Positions 60,530 through 64,000 of a stretch of 64,000 bases of DNA are shown here, one piece after another. Source of the DNA: Siphonodentalium dalli (lineage: Eukaryota > Mollusca > Scaphopoda > Gadilida > Siphonodentaliidae); assembly GCA_032622095.1 (NCBI GenBank), contig CP136065.1, positions 115,547,195 to 115,611,194 on the forward strand, read 5' to 3'. The notes under the pieces are model-generated. The model worked only from the letters and a program-made list of their open reading frames with translations. It was not told where the DNA came from and ran no database searches. Each line of letters starts with the position of its first letter. Within the stretch, counting starts at the first letter, position 1. The position numbers and the translations under genes are program-made.

Positions 60530-61511
60530 GCTAGTCTACAGTAAGTCTTCAAATATGAAGATCATGTAGTCTTCAACTCCGAAGACTAAAATAGTTTTCA
60601 CATGGAACCTAATAGAGAAAATTAAGCTTCGAAGCTCTATTTTAACCCTTTACCCAACAGAACGGCCCTGTGCCAATGCATTCTCTTATATATGCGAGTC
60701 GACCATAGGTCGCCTCGCATATATATGAGAATGCATTGGCTTAACATATTAAAAATGATAAAATTGTCAAAGAATGTAGAAAAATATTATAAAAATTGTT
60801 TTTTTAGGCCAATGCATTCTCTTATATATGCGAGGCGACCTATGGTCGACTCGCATATATAAGAGAATGCATTGGCACATGGCATAACTGTAACCATCAC
60901 AATGTGGTCAATGAACTGGTTCCAATGATATCCATATTTGTATGGTGTTATTGAGACAGGCCGAAGATATTTTAGGCTGTTGAAGCTTTATTTGGGCGTT
61001 TTTGGCCGTTTTGTTGGGTAAAGGGTTAAGTCTTCGAAGACTACTCAGTCTTCGCTTAGTCTTCGAATGGGGCGAAATATTTAAATGAGCTAAGTCTTCG
61101 AAGACTTATTTTAGTCTTCGAAGACTTATTTTGAAGACTTGGTTTAGTCTTCGAAGACTTATTTTGAAGACTTATTTTAGCTTTTGAAGACTTACTTTGA
61201 AGATCTAATTTAGTCTTCGGAGACTTGTTTTGAAGACTTATTTTCAATTCAATTCCTTAGTTGGCAACATGTCTTCGAAGACTACTCATTCTTCGCTTAG
61301 TCTTCGAATGGGGCGAAATATTTAAATGAGCTAAGTCTTCGAAGACTTATTTTAGTCTTCGAAGACTTATTTTGAAGACTTGGTTTAGTCTTCTAAGACT
61401 TATTTTGAAGACTTATTTTAGCTTTTGAAGACTTACTTTGAAGATCTAATTTAGTCTTCGGAGACTTGTTTTGAAGACTTATTTTCAATTCAATTCCTTA
61501 GTTGGCAACAT
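60530..61511. repeat. AGTCTTCGAAGACT palindrome tract with 241-bp tandem duplication
   Basis: Two nearly identical 241-bp copies lie at 61030-61270 and 61271-61511. Each is packed with the palindrome AGTCTTCGAAGACT and half-copies (TTTTGAAGACTTATTTT). Half-copies also precede the piggyBac-type element at 60535-60640. A related tract with CTTCCAAAATTAATTTTTGG ends the window at 63840-64000. The lysine- and serine-rich open frame inside is a by-product. Confidence 0.8.
60646..61025. mobile_element. piggyBac-type MITE with intact TTAA duplication
   Basis: The ends CCCTTTACCCAACA and TGTTGGGTAAAGGG are flanked by TTAA at 60642-60645 and 61026-61029. Inside are two large hairpins (60672-60740 and 60808-60876), each built on GCCAATGCATTCTCTTATAT and its inverse. 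It inserted into the AGTCTTCGAAGACT tract. No coding capacity. Confidence 0.88.
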
Positions 61512-62062
61512 GCTTTTACATGTATTCATATAGAGACATGTACATGTATGGCTTATTCAGCCGCCAATTACCTCTAGCACAATGCAGATTAATCCCTGGT
61601 TTATCAGTTTGTTAATTAGCCGTCAACAGAGAAATAAAGCCACAAACTGAAAACATTGTGCTTAAATTATCGATGATTAAGTTACTTAGTTTCAACTTAT
61701 ATAGTGTCTAAATAGCCCAAACCACTACACAATACTAATAACAATACTGGAACGAATGTTTATTCTTCCATATTTATATCTTATTTGTTTCTGCCCGGTT
61801 CTGCTTCAGTATAATAAGAAATCTCAGCCAGAAATTAGGCTGAACCTTGCCAGTTGGTAAAGTTGAATGCTGAAACTCAAAGTTAGTATCTGGTAATTTT
61901 CAGTAAATGCAGGAAAAGATAGCTGTCTAAAATGATATACCAGCAGAAATTGGTGTAATTTAATTGTTTACATTTAAGAAACACAGTTAATACTTTTTGC
62001 CCCCCCCTGAAGAAAACACAGTTACTCTCTGCCCCCTCCCCTGCACAAACCCTGAATCTTTG
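61512..62062. other. Unassigned FOXK intron sequence
   Basis: Nothing recognised apart from short C-rich tracts at about 62000-62050. Confidence 0.4.
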
Positions 62063-62872
62063 AGGCCAGTTTTATACGTCGAGCCAGACACGGGTCGCGC
62101 CAGGCTAATTAGTGTGGAAATGACAAAGTCCAAGATAGCGCAATTGGAGCACAACATATAAAACCAACTGGCGCGTCAGAATTTCTCTGGCAACGACCCG
62201 ACGTGCTACACGTCTGATACCGACGTGCTACACGTCTGGGGCTCGACGCTGTTTTATACGACGTGCTAAACACGGGTCGCGCTAAGATGATTCAGTGAAA
62301 ACCATTCCCCATTTAGGACCCCTTTGGTGGAGAGCATGCACAATTTGAAGTTTTTGGCGTCATTACATTATCTCTCGAGTCATCCTAGTGCGACCCGTGT
62401 CTGGCACGTCGTATAAAACAGCGTCGGGCCACAGACTTGCGAATCTTGGCCGTTGTAAATATACATTGAAGGCAATTGTACGGTACTACGGGGACATGCA
62501 TATATCGACTGACAAACGACGTTGCGCGAAAGTTGGGAATAAATATATATTGCAGAGATATATATTCGAAGGTTCAAGGGAAATGAATGACAAGATCCCG
62601 ATTTTGAAATCAACGAAAGCGTAAATTATGAGATTCATGCACTGTATATAGAGGGCCAGTTTATAGTGCATTATCAGAGGACCCTATAGCGGAAATGATT
62701 ATAGCCGACGGCATTTTGTATCAGAAATGCTAAAATTGTTCGAAATATATGATTACAGCACTCGACTGGCTCAACGTATAAATCAAACAAACGTAACACG
62801 AGCCAGAGACGCGCCAATGTCAAGCCAGGGGAAGATAGTGCGACCCGTGTTTGGCGCGTATAAAACGGGCCT
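62063..62872. mobile_element. Nested inverted-repeat elements with CACGGGTCGCGC word
   Basis: The outer ends are AGGCCAGTTTTATACGTCGA plus GCCAGACACGGGTCGCGC (62063) and GTGCGACCCGTGTTTGGCGC plus GTATAAAACGGGCCT (ending 62872). A second pair of the same type, 62244-62283 and 62387-62427, lies inside, enclosing about 100 bp. A small tandem of CGACGTGCTACACGTCTG is at 62196-62240. No target duplication is clear. Confidence 0.7.
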
Positions 62873-63160
62873 AATATTAGTGGAGAAAACATTCAAACCT
62901 AGCTGTTACATTACATAGATTGTATAGATGCATGGTCATCTGGTATTGCAACATTTCTGAAACAATATTCATAAATTCAATATATCATAATAAGATCGAG
63001 GTACATGTAAGGATCGACTGTAAATTAGTAAAATTGGACTATAAATATATATGTATACAGGAGGTATGGCACAGCAGCAATGTTATATATTTTATGCCTC
63101 CGAAACATGGCGAGCATTGCTATTAGAACATGCTTGGGACTATACAACACACCAGGCGCC

Positions 63161-63437
63161 TATTTTTAGAAGCAAATTTGATTTTTGAGACCAATGCAAA
63201 TTTTTTGAGATTGGGTGGGATACGAACCCCGGCCCGACGGCGAGCGCGCCTTGCGACTCAAAGTCCGACGTCAATACCACACGGCCACCGAAGCAACGGC
63301 GTTGCTTCGGTGGCCGTGTGGTATTGACGTCGGACTTTGAGTCGCAAGGCGCGCTCGCCGTCGGGCCGGGGTTCGTATCCCACCCAATCTCAAAAAATTT
63401 GCATTGTCTCAAAAATCAAATTTGCTTCTATAAATAT
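63161..63437. repeat. 277-bp near-perfect palindrome of two tRNA-like sequences
   Basis: Arms of about 137 bp (63161-63297 and 63301-63437) are almost exact inverse copies around GGC. Each arm contains a tRNA-like segment: on the + strand an A-box-like TGGCCGTGTGG (63311-63321) and a B box GGTTCGTATCC (63370-63380), then CCACCC. On the minus strand the B box is at 63218-63228. The two 5' ends face each other. Between the boxes the spacing and GC-rich variable part recall a class II (Leu/Ser) tRNA, but the anticodon stem is mispaired, so it is a tRNA-derived SINE or pseudogene. Confidence 0.75.
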
Positions 63438-63839
63438 ATAGTTTGAGGCCAATGTGTAATAATTTAATATAATATAATTAAAATTTGAAAAATATTCAGT
63501 GTGAAAGTGTCAGTGTCCCAGCCTTTTTAAAGATTCTTGAACAATGGTTTTGTATAATCATATACAATGAATTTGAGTCTTTTGACCATCTTGTTTATAT
63601 GTTCCAAATTTGTCTATAGCTCTCAAGCAGACTTACTTTTAAATTTCATCATTTTACATATGCATGCACTTACCTCCAATAATTTCTACAATAAACAGGA
63701 CAGTCAATAGTAAAAATTACTTCTTTGAACCATTCCAGTATGAATTTTTATGAGAGCAGAGTATGTTAACACCTTTTGCAGTGAAGTCTGTCAATAACTG
63801 TTAGTTTCAAATGACATCATATATTCCATAGAAACAAAT

Positions 63840-64000
63840 CTTCTTCACTAAGCTTCAAACTCTATTTAGTCTTCCAAAATTAATTTTTGGAAGACTAAGC
63901 TAATAGTCTTCCAAAATTAATCTTCTTCTCAGCTAGTCTTAAAAAATTAAGCTTCGACTCAATTAGGTCTTCCAAAAATTAGTCTTCATCTCACCTAGTC
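63840..64000. repeat. AGTCTTCCAAAATTA repeat tract, cut by window end
   Basis: Repeated AGTCTTCCAAAATTAATT and inverse TTTTTGGAAGACTAAG copies resemble the tract at 60530-61511, with CCAAAATTA in place of the CGAAGACT half. The tract continues past the window. Confidence 0.7.

Noticed and set aside
61056-61247. Lysine/serine-rich open frame (KSSKTK repeats)
   Set aside because: It is a translation of the AGTCTTCGAAGACT tract and is not an SR- or histone-like protein.

Overview
This is a stretch of animal (metazoan) nuclear genome. It is AT-rich and gene-poor, with spliced genes set in transposon-derived DNA. The three recognisable genes (SAFB-like, tektin-4-like, FOXK) are animal genes. The dominant repeats are short-hairpin elements with an AGCTCA head and internal ~140-160 bp tandem monomers, a style I associate with lophotrochozoans and above all molluscs. 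I therefore infer a mollusc or another lophotrochozoan; nothing in the window proves the species.

Layout. At 1387-17811 (+) lie the last five exons of a scaffold-attachment-factor-B-like RNA-binding protein; its 5' part is outside the window. Its introns hold two hAT-type elements with clean 8-bp target duplications (3103-4465 and 5559-6781) and a 6.4-kb element filled with about 39 monomers of ~160 bp (7623-14083). At 17812-32048 is intergenic DNA made almost entirely of repeats: hAT- and piggyBac-type miniature elements, a second 160-bp array (22170-24543), a 430-450 bp palindromic tandem array, and an inverted-repeat element that supplies its own empty site for a piggyBac insertion. At 32049-40474 (-) is a complete six-exon tektin-4-like gene; all splice sites and phases close to a 455-residue protein. 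At 40916-57700 there is no convincing gene. This part holds a LINE reverse-transcriptase fragment within inverted repeats, a 4.3-kb long-inverted-repeat element inserted into another repeat, and a nested foldback built on a 14-bp word. At 58245-58618 (+) is the first coding exon of a FOXK forkhead factor, carrying its FHA domain; the rest lies beyond the window. Its first intron contains a piggyBac-type element, AGTCTTCGAAGACT palindrome tracts, nested terminal inverted repeats and a ~275-bp near-perfect palindrome made of two head-to-head tRNA-like sequences.

The three genes are not a functional unit: SAFB-like is a nuclear RNA/chromatin protein, tektin-4 an axonemal filament protein, and FOXK a transcription factor. 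The unusual content is in the repeats: long foldback structures, several families sharing one architecture, and insertions that can be dated against each other. All coordinates and splice sites were read by eye; similarity calls rest on remembered family features, not on searches.
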